Assembly (NCBI GenBank): GCA_034359265.1
Contig: CP136890.1
Coordinates: forward strand, 94,761,501 to 94,825,500
Length of the DNA: 64,000 bases
Source of the DNA: Canna indica
Taxonomy: Eukaryota > Streptophyta > Magnoliopsida > Zingiberales > Cannaceae
Reading direction: 5' to 3'
Shown here one piece after another: positions 1-11,179 of the stretch. A model generated the notes under the pieces. It was given only the letters and a program-made list of their open reading frames with translations, did not search any database and had not been told where the DNA came from. The translations under genes were made by a program, and so were the position numbers. Every line of letters starts with the position of its first letter. The stretch's first letter is position 1.

Positions 1-83
1 GAATAATTGTAAAGTATATATATTTTATTAAATATATCTCTACTATTTATACAATAATCTGATTATATGTCTGTTCGACAGAT

Positions 84-1601
84 ATGTCTGGTCGTGGTTA
101 TCGACGCAGGAGAGCTTCGGAGTCTCCGATCGGTGAGACTCCAGCACTTAGTCATGCTGCTGATCCTCCTGTTGCTGATCCTCATGAGGATGATACTGCC
201 GAGGCTAGTACATTCAGACGCAGGCGGCCACGCGGGCCGAACAGGTGGCAGCCTCCACCAGCCACAGAGTCACGTAGATTGATCAGCGTGATTGGGGAGC
301 GGTAATATATCATGAATTATGAATCATTACAAATTCATTATATCATAATATAATATTAAAATTTATTTTTGTTGTGCAGGTTCGAGAAAGAAGAAGTGCC
401 GAGGAGCATTTCTTCTACTATTCGACGATACATGCACGGGGCATGGCCTACGTGGTCTCACGTGCCTAGCGAGCACGTCGACATGTTATGGCGCGAGTTT
501 GGGCACGTATTTTTTTTTTTTTACATGCATGATGATATATTAAGAATTGGTACTGATATTATTATTTTGCAGGCTCGCTATACATGGGCCGAGGACCAGA
601 GGTCCTTCATTTACGCTGCCTGGGAGTCTATTTCCCGGGCAAGGTACAACGGGCAGCTGGGGCAGGCTCGGTCCCGAGCGATGGCCCGAGCTGGGACCAC
701 TAACATCGCGGAGACTCGGGGATACGGCTCCAGTTGGATTACTCCGGATATATGGGACCAGCTCGTGGGGATATGGTCGACGGATCGATGGCAGGAGGTT
801 TCTCAGAATGCGGCTAGAAATCGCATGTTGGGGGAGCAGCGCGTCACACCGGCGGCTCTGTTGCATTTGCAGTGCACGCAAACCGTATGGTAAGTATATC
901 GTTTAATTATATATTTTATTTGTTATTATGTGTACTAATTAATGTATTTGTTTTGTAAATGTAGACGACGGTGTCGGATGACGGGACTGTCCAGCGACCC
1001 TCTCCGATGGCGGTGTTTGAGCGGACTCACCGTCAAGCACATGGGACGGGGGAGTACATCGACAACCGCGCTGCATACATTGTGGTAATTATATATTTGT
1101 TTAAATTATTCATTATATATTTATAATTTAAGTTTTATGATAAATATTAAACAAAAAATCAAACTCGAGTAGGAGACGTACAGCCAGAGGGTGGTGCAGC
1201 GCGGGGGTACCCCCAAGGACTTTGACGCAGCATCGTGGGTCGAGGCCGCAGGTGGCTGGGATCATGGCCGCGTATATGGCTTCGCAGATAGTGGTCATGC
1301 GCGAGCCGTGCTAGGGCCACTTGGGGCACCGACCCCTCCGGTCGCTGGTGAGCGGCCGTCCACCTCTAGATCCAGTTATGATCATAGTAGCAGAATAAGG
1401 ACTCTAGAGGAGACGGTCGCGCGTCAGAGTCAGATGATGGAGGAGATGCATGCTATGCTACGCAACATGTCAGGTCATCCCGCAGCAGGCATCTCTTCGG
1501 CATCATCTAATCCATCGTCCTCGAGTCAGTCCACGCCGGTGTACACTCAAGCACTCCAGACCCCGCCATATGATCCAGACCATCCTCCATCGTCATCGTG
1601 A
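84..1601 (+). pseudogene. CACTA second gene (Transposase_24 / Ptta-En/Spm-like), frameshifted
   Basis: Five exons fit GT-AG rules: 84-301, 380-506, 573-889, 965-1084 and 1173-1601. The product starts MSGRGYRRRR, a basic low-complexity N terminus. The middle has the W..L...W......S..N..NR pattern of the plant En/Spm family, and a Gln/Met-rich probable coiled coil (EETVARQSQMMEEMHAMLR) precedes a Ser/Pro-rich tail. Exon 3 is 317 nt, whereas the matching exon in element C (39494-39177) is 318 nt and reads HTGGSVAF where A shifts frame at about 828-835. A therefore has a 1-nt deletion. Such proteins are thought to bind the subterminal repeats and help transposition; that role is inferred from the family. 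The first exon could start earlier than 84. Confidence 0.7.
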
Positions 1602-1870
1602 GATTTTTTGTTTGGATATTGAACTAGTAAGATATTGAACTTGTTTAACTTATTTTGTTTGGATATTGATACTTCAATTTTGCATTTGAATTGTTTTTAT
1701 ACTATCGTGGATAATTATCAATATAAATATAATTGTTTTGATGTATATCTTGGTGTGTTTGTGATGTGTGAATGAATGTGTGTATGAGGGTATGGGTGTG
1801 TGAGTTATGTATCAAATAAATGTATCAATTATCAATGAAAATTACAAATTTGAAATTTTGCTGGTTGCAG

Positions 1871-2262
1871 GTATAGGTCATCAGCAACGGCTTTCCCACG
1901 GCCGTCCGTGGGAAAGCCGTTGCTAAAAGTGTATCGACAGCCGTTGCTGATGACCTACAGCAACGGCTTAGCGACGGGGTTTTACTAACGGCGTTGCTAC
2001 GGACTCGAGGCCGTTGCTATTAATGTTATCAGCAACGGCTCCGGGTCCGTGGTAAAACCGTTGCTGATAATATTTGTAGCAACGGCCCGAGCGGCCGTTG
2101 CTGATAATGTTTTGAGCGACGGCCCGAGCGGCCGTTGCTGATCCGTTGCTAAGTCATCAGCAACGCGACTTTCTGTCACGGCTCTATTGCAACGGCTCGG
2201 CCGTTGCTGATGCTCTTCAGCAACGGCATCAGCCGTTGCTGATGCCCATTATTCTAGTAGTG
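1871..2262. repeat. Subterminal repeat array of CACTA A
   Basis: More than ten direct and inverted copies of a 10-12 bp motif, CAGCAACGGC or its complement GCCGTTGCTG, are packed into the last 390 bp of the element. They are often paired into small hairpins. In En/Spm elements such arrays are binding sites for the second element protein. The same motif recurs in elements B and C and not in D. Confidence 0.85.
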
Positions 2263-5200
2263 CAATGACATCTAAATAGGATCACTGATTTCAAGCTGAA
2301 GTAGTGCAACTCTATCACTTCTTCCACCAGTCCATAAAAATCCATATCACATTCAACATAGGTTGTTCCTTTCACGCAGACCCCAGCATTCATCGTCTTC
2401 TTTGTAAATGAATATTCAACCGTGTGAAATTTATACCCGTTAACAAAATATCTGCTATAGCACGACACAAGTCGCGACGGTCCACTAACAAACTCAAATA
2501 TTCTTTCATCTATTTCAGCTATGTGATCTTTGTTGTAAGTCTGAATCCAAGTAGAGAAATCACGATTCCGTAATCTCTCCAATTCTTGATCGTTGTGAAT
2601 AGAGTATTTTTGCACCATCTCAATGTCAAATATTTCAATGAATTGTTCAATCTCTGGACAATTGAGTAATACATACAAGTGTGCCAAATGATACTCTTCA
2701 TCGCTTAAGTGTCGAGATGGACGAGAACCAAAAGCACGACCAGAGTGACAAAATATATTTAAACGTCCATCTGAATGTCGAACACCCCCGTCATCGTTAC
2801 GTGGAAGACGATCAAATCTTGTCTGTACTGTGGATTCAAAGTAAAATGAGCAGAATGTTAAAATTTCTTGGATGATATACGATTCAGATATTGATCCTTC
2901 AACAGCTGCGGTATTCTTTACTTTTTTCTTCAGACGATTCATGTATCTTTTAAATAAGTACATCCAACGATATTGAACGGGGCCACCAACTCGTGCCTCG
3001 TATGCCAAGTGTATCGGTAGATGCTCCATCGAGTCAAAAAATGCAGGAGGGAAAAACTGCTCCAGCTTGCATATGATTTCAACAATATTATTTCAAGTGT
3101 TGTCATATCTTCGACTCGAAGGTCATTTGCACAGATGCTTCTAAAAAATATACTTAATTCAGTCAACGGACCCCAAATATTATCAAGTAGAAGATCTCGA
3201 AATGCGATCGAAAATAATCTCTGCATGAATACATGACAATCATGGCTCTTCATCCCTGATATTTTGCAATCATCGACGTTCACACATCGAGATAAGTTTG
3301 AAGCATATCCATCGGGTAATCTGAGTTCTTTTACCCATTGACAAACATCTTTGATCTGTTGTTTATTTAACACATATAGGGCCTTCGATTTCAGATATCG
3401 TCCGTTGACCTTTTGTAACTCCAACTCTGGTCTTTTACAAAGTATTTTCAGATCATGCCGGGCTTTGACATTATCTTTAGTTTTTCCAGAAATATCCATC
3501 AATGTGTTGAAAATATTATCAAACACATTTTTTTCATTGTGCATGACATCTAAATTATGTCGAATCAATAATGAACTCCAATTGGGCAATTCCCAAAAGA
3601 TACTTTTTTTCACCCAGTTGTGTGTTTGGCCAAAACCCGACACTCTTTCATTGCGACCAAATACTATATCTGGAAGTGCTGAAACACGTACTAACATTTG
3701 TTCACCAGACAACATCGATGGTGACCCATCTCTTTCGACTCTGCCCTTAGTAAATTTATTATGATTCCTTTGATACTGATGATTAACCGGTAGGAATCGA
3801 CGATGACAATCAAAGAATGAGATTTTTCGTCCGTTCTGAAGACTGATTGATTTAGAGTGTTCCATACAATACGAACAAGAGAGTCGGCCGTGAGTGCTCC
3901 AACCAGACAACATGTCGTACGCCGGGAAATCATTGATTGTCCACAAGACCGCGGCCTTTAAATTGAAGTTTTGCTTCCGATGACAATCATAAGTGACAGC
4001 TCCCTCAGTCCACAATGTTTTCAATTCATCTATCAAGGGTCTGAGAAATATGTCAATTTCTTTTCGCGGACCCTTAGGACCCGGAATAATCATCGAAAGA
4101 TAAATAAATTCATCTTTCATGCACATTGACGGTGGCAAATTATAAACTGTCAGCAGCACTGGCCAAACTGAATAAGAAGTTGCAGAATGTCCAAATGGAT
4201 TAAAACCATCTGTGCACAATCCCAATCTGATATTTTTAGTATCCCTAGCAAATGAAGGATAACATGTATCCAAATGTTTCCATGCTTCACTGTCAGATGG
4301 ATGAGTCATTACTGTATCATCACGACTTCTTGCATGCCAACTCATGTAGGGGGCTGTCTTTTCCGACATGAATAATCTTTGAAGCCTCGGTGTTAGTGGA
4401 AAATACCGAAGCACCTTAAACGGGATATTTTTCTGTCGGACCGATTTCTTCTCCTTGTAACGAGGGTGTTGACATACAGGGCATTTATCCAACTGCACAT
4501 TTTCTTTATAATATAAAATGCAGTTATTTTGGCACGCGTGTATTTTTTCGTACCCAAGCCCCAATTTTCTCATTAGCTTTTTAGTCTTATAAAAAGTTGG
4601 CTCAAACTTGTTATCAGTAGGCAGCATTCCATTAATCAATCCAGCAATCCAATCATACGCAACTCCGCTGATATTACAATCGGCCTTGATGTTTAAGAGC
4701 TGTGTCATTGCTGAAAACCTAGTGTATTTAGGACAATTCTCATACAAAGGTTCATCGGCAGCTTTCAACATCTCGTAAAATTCTGCAGCTTCTTTATTCG
4801 GTAATTCAATCTCTACCGCAGCCCCTAATTCTGTGATATCAACCGTTGTAGTATCTGGTGGGACTGATGTCTGAAGAACTGGCCGATCAACATTATCATT
4901 CAGGTGGAATTGACCCCCAAGACTATCAAGTATCGTAGTTCTATAGGGATTACATTGACTGGATGAAGAAGCACCAGCAGAGGAAGATTCACCATATGTC
5001 TGAACGACAGGATTGCTCGACGTCCCGACTTCGCGTGACTCCCCGTGACAAGTCCATAGAAAATATCTTGGTGCAAATCCTTTGGTATATAGATGCAGAG
5101 TGACAGTCTCCCGATCCAAATATCGTCCATTTGAACAAATGCGGCACGGACATCAGATTTGATCACCCATGCTAACGAAATTCCGATTCGAATAGGCGAA

Positions 5201-5290
5201 ATTTAGGAAGTACGTTACGCCTAATCGAAACTCATTCGTTAAAGCTCCACGATCAAGACGTCGGTACATTCAACTTCGATCAGCCGACAT
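2263..5290 (-). pseudogene. tnp2-type CACTA transposase pseudogene (element B)
   Basis: The reading runs on the minus strand from an ATG at 5290. An N-terminal Transpos_assoc-type domain (CPC..C, then LHLYTKGF and a WTCHGE box) is followed by the Transposase_21 core with the motifs NDFPAYDMLSGW and HNLDVMHNEKN. DUF4218-like (YRWMYLFKRYM) and DUF4216-like (FYGLVEEVIEL) parts follow. Transposases of this type cut at the element ends. The copy is dead: TGA stops replace an expected Trp (near 5270) and an expected Arg (near 5160) in the N-terminal domain. One base is missing near 3090-3095, which moves the DUF4218 part to another frame. The DUF4216 part is cut off by element A at 2262. The long open stretch is 5119-2939, ending out of frame. 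Confidence 0.85.
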
Positions 5291-5352
5291 GATTTTGTCA
5301 ATCAATGACAATTTCTTTGGTTAATGTCTTTAGGTGAGATTGTCCTATTCCA

Positions 5353-5572
5353 TTCGGGATTTATGTTATTCGTACTGCACTTACGTTTTTATTTTATTTG
5401 TTAACCAATTATTCTAAATTTCGGCAGCATCTCCCTACAGTTCTCTGAATACGCATATCATCTGGGCGCGTATCGGAGAACAAGAGAGATGTTGCCGAAA
5501 TTTAGAATAATTAGTTAACAGTTAAAATAAAAACGTAAGTGCAGTACAAATAACTATATTCCCAAATTGTCC
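5353..5572. repeat. Long hairpin in the leader of transposase B
   Basis: Two near-complementary arms of about 100 bp (roughly 5353-5454 and 5466-5572) are separated by a loop of about 11 bases. The arms share TTACGTTTTTATTTTA, AATTATTCTAAATTTCGGCA and GTTCTC/GAGAAC next to TACGC. The hairpin lies about 65 bp upstream of the inferred transposase ATG. A hairpin with the same core lies at the same place in element D (55988-56214). Confidence 0.8.
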
Positions 5573-5754
5573 AATCAGGGATAATTCAAGAATTGTACGT
5601 CGTATAAAAGATCATCTACTTCTTTTACACGAACATACAATCCCCGAACGGATCTAAGGTTTTGCTAAATCATATACGACTCGTCGATGCGTACGTGAAA
5701 CATATCAACTCGTCGGATGGATGATTATTTTCTAAATGTTTCGAGACAGTTCGA

Positions 5755-5920
5755 GTCCATATTGGACGATTTCGGCGCGCGTTCGAAGTGGACGATTCCG
5801 GCGTGGGTCCGAATTGGACGATTCCGGCGCGCGTCCGAAGTGGACGATTCCGGCGCAAGTCCGAATTGGACGATTCCGGCGCGCGTCCGAAGTGGACGAT
5901 TTCGGCGCGCGTCCGAAATT
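5755..5920. repeat. Tandem repeat, about 23 bp, in CACTA B
   Basis: About seven head-to-tail copies of a GC-rich unit built on GGACGATTCCGGCGCGCGTC, with variation in the middle. Element C has only about three copies at 40193-40257, so the copy number differs between family members. Short open frames here are by-products of the repeat. Confidence 0.8.
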
Positions 5921-6027
5921 AATCTAAACCCTAATAATTAATCTAACAAATTAAACAATTAATCTAAACAATTAATTAACAATTATAAAACAATTAATTA
6001 ACAATTATAAAATAATATAAAATTATA

Positions 6028-6165
6028 AATTCCGGCGCCGGAGTCCACCCTCCGGCGCCGGCGTACAGTGGCCGGACACACTGTCCGGCCACTGTACAAG
6101 GTCCGGCGGCGGCCATCGGCCGACCGCCGCCGGCCGAAACCCTAGAAATAGGGTTTCGGTAGGAT
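6028..6165. repeat. Cluster of GC-rich palindromes, CACTA B 5' region
   Basis: Four consecutive short palindromes can fold into hairpins: CCGGCGCCGGAG with its complement, CAGTGGCCGGACA with TGTCCGGCCACTG, GGCGGCGGCCATCGGCCGACCGCCGCC, and CGAAACCCTA with TAGGGTTTCG. The corresponding region of element C (40358-40490) keeps all four stems although the bases of stems and loops differ. Confidence 0.8.
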
Positions 6166-6347
6166 TGATTCCCGCCGGCCGCAACGGGAAGAGACGGCCG
6201 GCCGGCGAGGCATACCTGAACAAGTCGGCAGCAGTGGGAGGAGGAAGAGGCGTCGTCGGCGTCGGCAGCAGCGGCAGCGGCGGCGAGAGGCGAGAGCAGC
6301 AGCGGCGGCGGCAGCAGCAGGAGGAAGAAGGGTCGGGCGCGACCGGT

Positions 6348-6604
6348 GCCCTATATAAACTTATCAGCAACGGCTCACTCGCCCGTTAGAAAGCCGTTGC
6401 TGATAAGTTATCATCAGCAACGGCTCACTTGTCCGTTAGAAAGCCGTTGCAGATAATTAAAATATCAGCAACGGCTCGCCTTTTAGTCAGAAAGCCGTTG
6501 CGGATAATTAAAATAATCCGCAACGGCTCGAGCGGCCGTAAGAACGCCGTTGCAAATAGCAACGGCTTGAGCGGCCGTTGCTGAAGACCTAATTTCTAGT
6601 AGTG
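6348..6604. repeat. 5' subterminal repeats and TATA of CACTA B
   Basis: CAGCAACGGCT and GCCGTTGC units repeat in the last 250 bp. A minus-strand TATA-like box (TTTATATAGG, about 6351-6360) sits just inside the repeats, in the right place to drive the minus-strand transposase gene. Element C has the same box at about 40674-40683. Confidence 0.6.
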
Positions 6605-6913
6605 GAAGATATGTGCTCCAAGTTCCAACGCCAAGTACATGCAGAACAGTGGCGGTACAAAGTAAAAAAGGCGGTATAAAATAAAATGGATAATATATTT
6701 AATATTTATTAATTGTGTTTAAACCCTGTCAAACCGGTCCAAATCCTATTGATCCGGTCGATCAGCGTCCAAACCAACCCGCCCATGACTTATGAGGGCA
6801 AAACTAGAAAATTTGGCTTTAACTTATGGATCCGAGAATATCCGGATTCATGTTATGGTTTTGAAAAAAAGTGAGGTTTAAGATATAATTTTGGGTATTT
6901 GCTCTAGTAGTTT
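6605..6913. other. Intergenic, nothing recognised
   Basis: AT-rich sequence to the right of element B. I see no reading frame with protein-like content, no RNA gene and no clear repeat. Confidence 0.5.
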
Positions 6914-6916
6914 TTA

Positions 6917-7624
6917 GGGCATATTTGGTACTTTATATAAGCCTCATGTATAGTATTATCACAATACTATATAATGTTTGGAAAAATCTTAAATGTAATA
7001 TTAATTAATGTAAGAATTAGAAATAGTACCTCAAATGATGTATTAATAATACATCATGAGACCCTATCTTTAGGCGGTATTGGAAAAAACTTGATTACCA
7101 AGTACCTCTTTCCATTCACGCGATTACCCCCCTAAATCCCGTGTCGGTGTCGCGCGCTGCTTTGAGGACACCTCGTCGAACTCGTCTTCTTCTCCTTCTC
7201 TTGCCTTCACTCTCTCTGACGTCGCCCTCAAATGAATACATGGTACTCGAACCCACTCAACCATACCTCAAATGAATAACATACTCAAGCATCGGAATAA
7301 TTTGCAGAACATTTTAGTAGAAATAGTAAAATAATTTGCTCGCGGGCATTTCGTAGACTGAAACATTTGACTAGTAATGTTCCTAAGCATTTTCACTACC
7401 ACTTCTTATCACAAATTAAAATTTTCTACTTCAAGCAATGCATATGTTATACATGTTCATTATACAGATTTGCATCAAACGCAATGCAAGATATACATGC
7501 TCATCATACATGTCTGCACCAAATATCGTATAATAATAATACAATATATGTTAGTATTATACGGATTGGCCAATATAAACTAGTATTATATATGTTAATA
7601 CAATACAACGTACCAAACTGACTC
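6917..7624. mobile_element. PIF/Harbinger-like MITE (TSD TTA)
   Basis: The left end GGGCATATTTGGTAC and the reverse complement of the right end, GAGTCAGTTTGGTAC, form an imperfect terminal inverted repeat. Both ends are flanked by TTA (6914-6916 and 7625-7627), the usual target of PIF/Harbinger elements. No transposase is encoded. A GC-richer segment at about 7128-7235 may be captured sequence. Confidence 0.5.
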
Positions 7625-7886
7625 TTATAATTTTATGCATATAAATGATCTATTGATTTTTTAAAAATAAATATAAAATTGCAATAAGTGGTGAAGACGA
7701 GATTTTGTTAGGGTCGAAGAAGTTACAAAATAACAATATTCCCCTTAATTTGATTAAACGCCTTCAATCTATCGCCAAAGACCATCAAATAGTAGAGAAA
7801 TTTGAACATTAATCAATGGAGAATATATGGCAAGAAAATTAAAGAAAAACATATAAAAAATAAGTTGCAACAAACACAATTCTAAT

Positions 7887-8456
7887 TAGGGATGTCAACA
7901 GGGCGGGGGCAAGTTCGGGTGGGGGAGGGGGTGCCTACCCTCTATTCTCATCGCGAAATATATATAATACTCACATCTGTTTAATTTCCTGCAAGTATCA
8001 TAAATGAATACTTATTTAATTTCCCGCGGGGGACAGATCCCCATGGATATTGGCGGATATCCATGATATTTTGAAAATAATAAATTATAATATTTTATTA
8101 AAATTCAAACTCACAATAATAAAATAAATATCAACAACAATATAAGTTATAAGATAAAAAAAAGATAAACATGTTATCAATGTTATCATACATAAAGTTT
8201 TCAAGCATTTATCAACAACAACATAAGGTCTTTTTAGTGTATATATACAGAGGGATTTTTGTAATTATAGTTAAACTCGCGAGTAACGGGTATTCACATA
8301 TACGAGTACTACAATATTTGTACTCATCCTATATAATAAACGGGTAGAAAAATTTATCCACGAAATCCTCGCGAATAGAATATTAACCCCAATACTCATT
8401 ACAAACGAGTAAATATTTATGGGTATCCGCTTAAACGGGTATTATTATCATCTCTA
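7887..8456. mobile_element. hAT-like MITE, 8-bp TSD
   Basis: The ends TAGGGATGTCAA and (reverse complement of the right end) TAGAGATGATAA form short terminal inverted repeats. The element is bounded by perfect 8-bp direct repeats ATTCTAAT (7879-7886 and 8457-8464). The TAGGGATG terminus and 8-bp duplication are typical of non-autonomous hAT elements. It has no coding capacity. Confidence 0.8.
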
Positions 8457-8464
8457 ATTCTAAT

Positions 8465-11171
8465 ATGATTCATCTCAAATACGAATATATATGGATTACA
8501 GGTAATTACATATTCACCCTTGATATGAAAGTCTCGACAACCTAGAATATAAGAAATTATTCGTCCACACACACACAATCAAATATCTTAAGAAATTCAT
8601 TATGGATCTTATTTTTACTCGTTGCTTCGCAAAGAAAAAAAAATATTTTTTTTTAAAAGAAAAAAATCATACAAGTCATAGAAGTGTGCATGGGTTCCAC
8701 AAGCTACTTTGAAAACAAAACAAACACAAGCACCGTGCAAAAGCAAAGAGTTGGTGGCATTGAGCATAAAATTCCCACCAAATATGCATGTTGTGATCAC
8801 TTTTGGAACAATCAGTGGATTTCACTTTCTCCTACAGTGACATTTGCATTTGATCCTTCCATGAAATGTCTTATCCCTGCAATGCAAAGGAAATAATTAA
8901 TAAATGATTTCCGAATCAGGTGCCCCCCCAACAAATCATGCGAAAAATCTACTTGGATTGTAACACACGCTATATTTGCTAAGTAATCTAAGGTCGAGCT
9001 ACTAAAAATAATTTGAGTGTGTTGCAAATTAAATTAAAGTTTAAGGGGAAAAGGCATTGTTGATGTAACAAGAGTAGAGAAATATGTGACCTGACGCTCA
9101 TTTATTCACCATTTTCTTTCTCCTCGAAGAGAGAGGGGGGGGGGGGGGAGAGAATAAAGGTGGAATTGACTACACATTATTTTGCCTGCACGTTTTTGTG
9201 AAAAACATGAGATAAATACCGCATTGCATTCTTCTTCTTTTTTGTTTTCTTTTGACGTGGAAAGAAATATGTAACTCATTCATAAATAGTATCTCTGAAA
9301 TGGCTATCTATTTTCGATAAAATGCATCTCTTTATCAAATATTTTGAGTCTAAAGCTAGTAGACTAACTTTTGGAACAGGTATAAGATTTATCTCATTAA
9401 TTTCATACGTATAAAAATATAAAAATATTAAATTCTCCTCACTTGCGCACATGATTATTGATGAAATTATAAATAATTAGAAGAATTTTTAGATTAATTT
9501 TTAGGATAATATAACAACACTCATAAAAATAAAGATTTTATCTCATTTCTTAAAGTCAAAAATTCATAATTAAATTGATCCGACTTAACTCGAGTTAAGT
9601 CATTATTTTTCATATTACAACCATGCCTCATGTTTAGGGATTGTATGATGATTTTTATGGTCAAATGATCATTTTCAATAGTTTTATCTTGAATTTTTAA
9701 AATAATTTTGGCGAAATGATCTTGTACGCACATAATTTTATCTATTCAAATTGTGAATATCATTTAATTCATCGATTTAAAAATTTTATATTTTTTTGAG
9801 TATTTTAAAATATATTTTCATGATCAAATAGTCACTTTCAAGAGTTACATTGTGTGAAACTTTTCTGCGCACTCAATTTCATTAATTAAGTCACGAACCT
9901 CATTTCATTCACTAATTTATATATTTTTTTAATAATTTTTAAAAAAAATTTTGATGTGTTTTTATGGTCAAATGATCATTTTTTGAAACTTCGAAACTCT
10001 TGAAACTTCAATGAAAGTGTATATTGATTTTTTTAATTTTATTTTGATTTCGGTGAATTTCAAAGATTCATATTTGAATTTAGAGAAAAATTCTTGAATA
10101 ATAATAATAATAATAGTAATAATAATAATAATAATATGACTAAAATTATCATAAGTTAAATATGATAGTGCATGTAAGGGATGATACCATAAAGAGTTGA
10201 TTAATATTCGTTATTTGTTTAGTGCATGAATTAAAAGTAAATGAAAAAAATAAATATAAAATTAATATTATATTTTATGTACATCATATTTAAATAATTC
10301 ATATTTAATTCTAATTTATTTATTATTTAATTCAATTATATTTTATTCAATGAAGTAAATATACCGATGAAGTTTTTAATTTGAGTTAAAACTACAATTT
10401 AGATAAAAGTATAGGAAACATTTAGCGATTATTCTTGATATTACTTTTTTTTCCTTGATATTACTCGATTTACACGAATATTATTCGCTAAAATCATAAA
10501 ATAAAATTTAGACTGAATTTAAAAAAGGGAAAGTGCATTTCGGGGCACAAAACGGGAGGCAAAGAGCACAAACGAGACGGGCGTTACAAACTCGTAGCGC
10601 GACATTTAATAGCAGCGTGACGTCGAGCAGTGACGGGACATCAAGAATGCATGCAATTCTGAAGTCTGAACGGTTGCATCAGAAACGGCTGCACTCTCAT
10701 GTCAGATGTCACCTGTTCATGGTTCACATCAACTCCCCCATTCACTTGTCACAAGTGTCAACATCTCACAACTCCTATTAATCATCTCAAAATAAATAAA
10801 TATTTTACTAAAATTTATTTTAAACACAAAAATTTTAAGCAATAAGGGTCTAAAATTTTTACATTCTTAAATAATTTAAAAATCTTAAGTTACTATTTTG
10901 AAGAGCAAAAGAATTATTAGGAAACAAAGTTAAAAGCAGGGCTGTGTTTGGTAAAAATTAAAAATGAGGGAGCTTTTTGAGTAACTTGCCAAAACAAAGG
11001 AGTTGTAAAAAGGGGAAAAAAGATGGATGCACATTAAATGTGAGTAAAATGTTGAAAGGGATCATCTTTCACATCACTGGTTGCATTGTGTAGGAGACTT
11101 GTTGAACTTTGTTTGCTCATTGCTATGACTTTTTCTTATAATACAATCTTTAATTATAAATAGTCATCTAT
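8465..11171. other. AT-rich intergenic DNA with simple repeats
   Basis: No gene is visible. The stretch includes a run of 14 G at 9135-9148 inside a GA-rich patch, an (AAT)n microsatellite at about 10098-10136, and a GC-richer patch at 10530-10780 without recognisable protein. Confidence 0.5.
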
Positions 11172-11179
11172 CTTTCTGT

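Larger units (their letters stand above)
1..2262 (+). mobile_element. CACTA (En/Spm) element A, 3' part
   Basis: This is the right-hand (3') part of a CACTA DNA transposon whose left end lies outside the window. It ends with TTCTAGTAGTG at 2252-2262, the inverted form of the CACTACTAGAA terminus that starts element C at 37848. Next to the end is a dense array of CAGCAACGGC / GCCGTTGCTG subterminal repeats (about 1871-2250). It carries the second, Transposase_24-like gene on the + strand, reading toward the 2262 end. The end abuts the transposase reading frame of element B, so A appears to have inserted into B. No 3-bp target duplication can be checked because the other end is missing. Confidence 0.8.
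2263..6604 (-). mobile_element. CACTA element B, 5' part, interrupted by A
   Basis: This belongs to the same family as A and C. Its 5' terminus is TTTCTAGTAGTG ending at 6604, preceded by CAGCAACGGC subterminal repeats (6358-6592). On the minus strand follow a GC-rich hairpin cluster (6028-6165), short tandem repeats (5755-5920), a long hairpin (5353-5572) and the transposase gene (5290-2263). The gene stops abruptly at the end of element A, so the rest of B presumably lies left of the window. The base order matches element C, which keeps both ends. Confidence 0.75.

Noticed and set aside
1871..2262. Regularly spaced short repeats that could suggest a CRISPR array.
   Set aside because: The repeats are in both orientations, unevenly spaced, in a plant genome and next to a CACTA terminus.
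5670..5941. Overlapping frames on both strands with WTIPA.VRIGRFRR repeats.
   Set aside because: Pure by-products of the 23-bp tandem repeat in CACTA B.
8684..8896. Open frames on both strands at 8.6-9.0 kb.
   Set aside because: About 70 codons with no domain, no splice context and no codon pattern; chance level for this composition.
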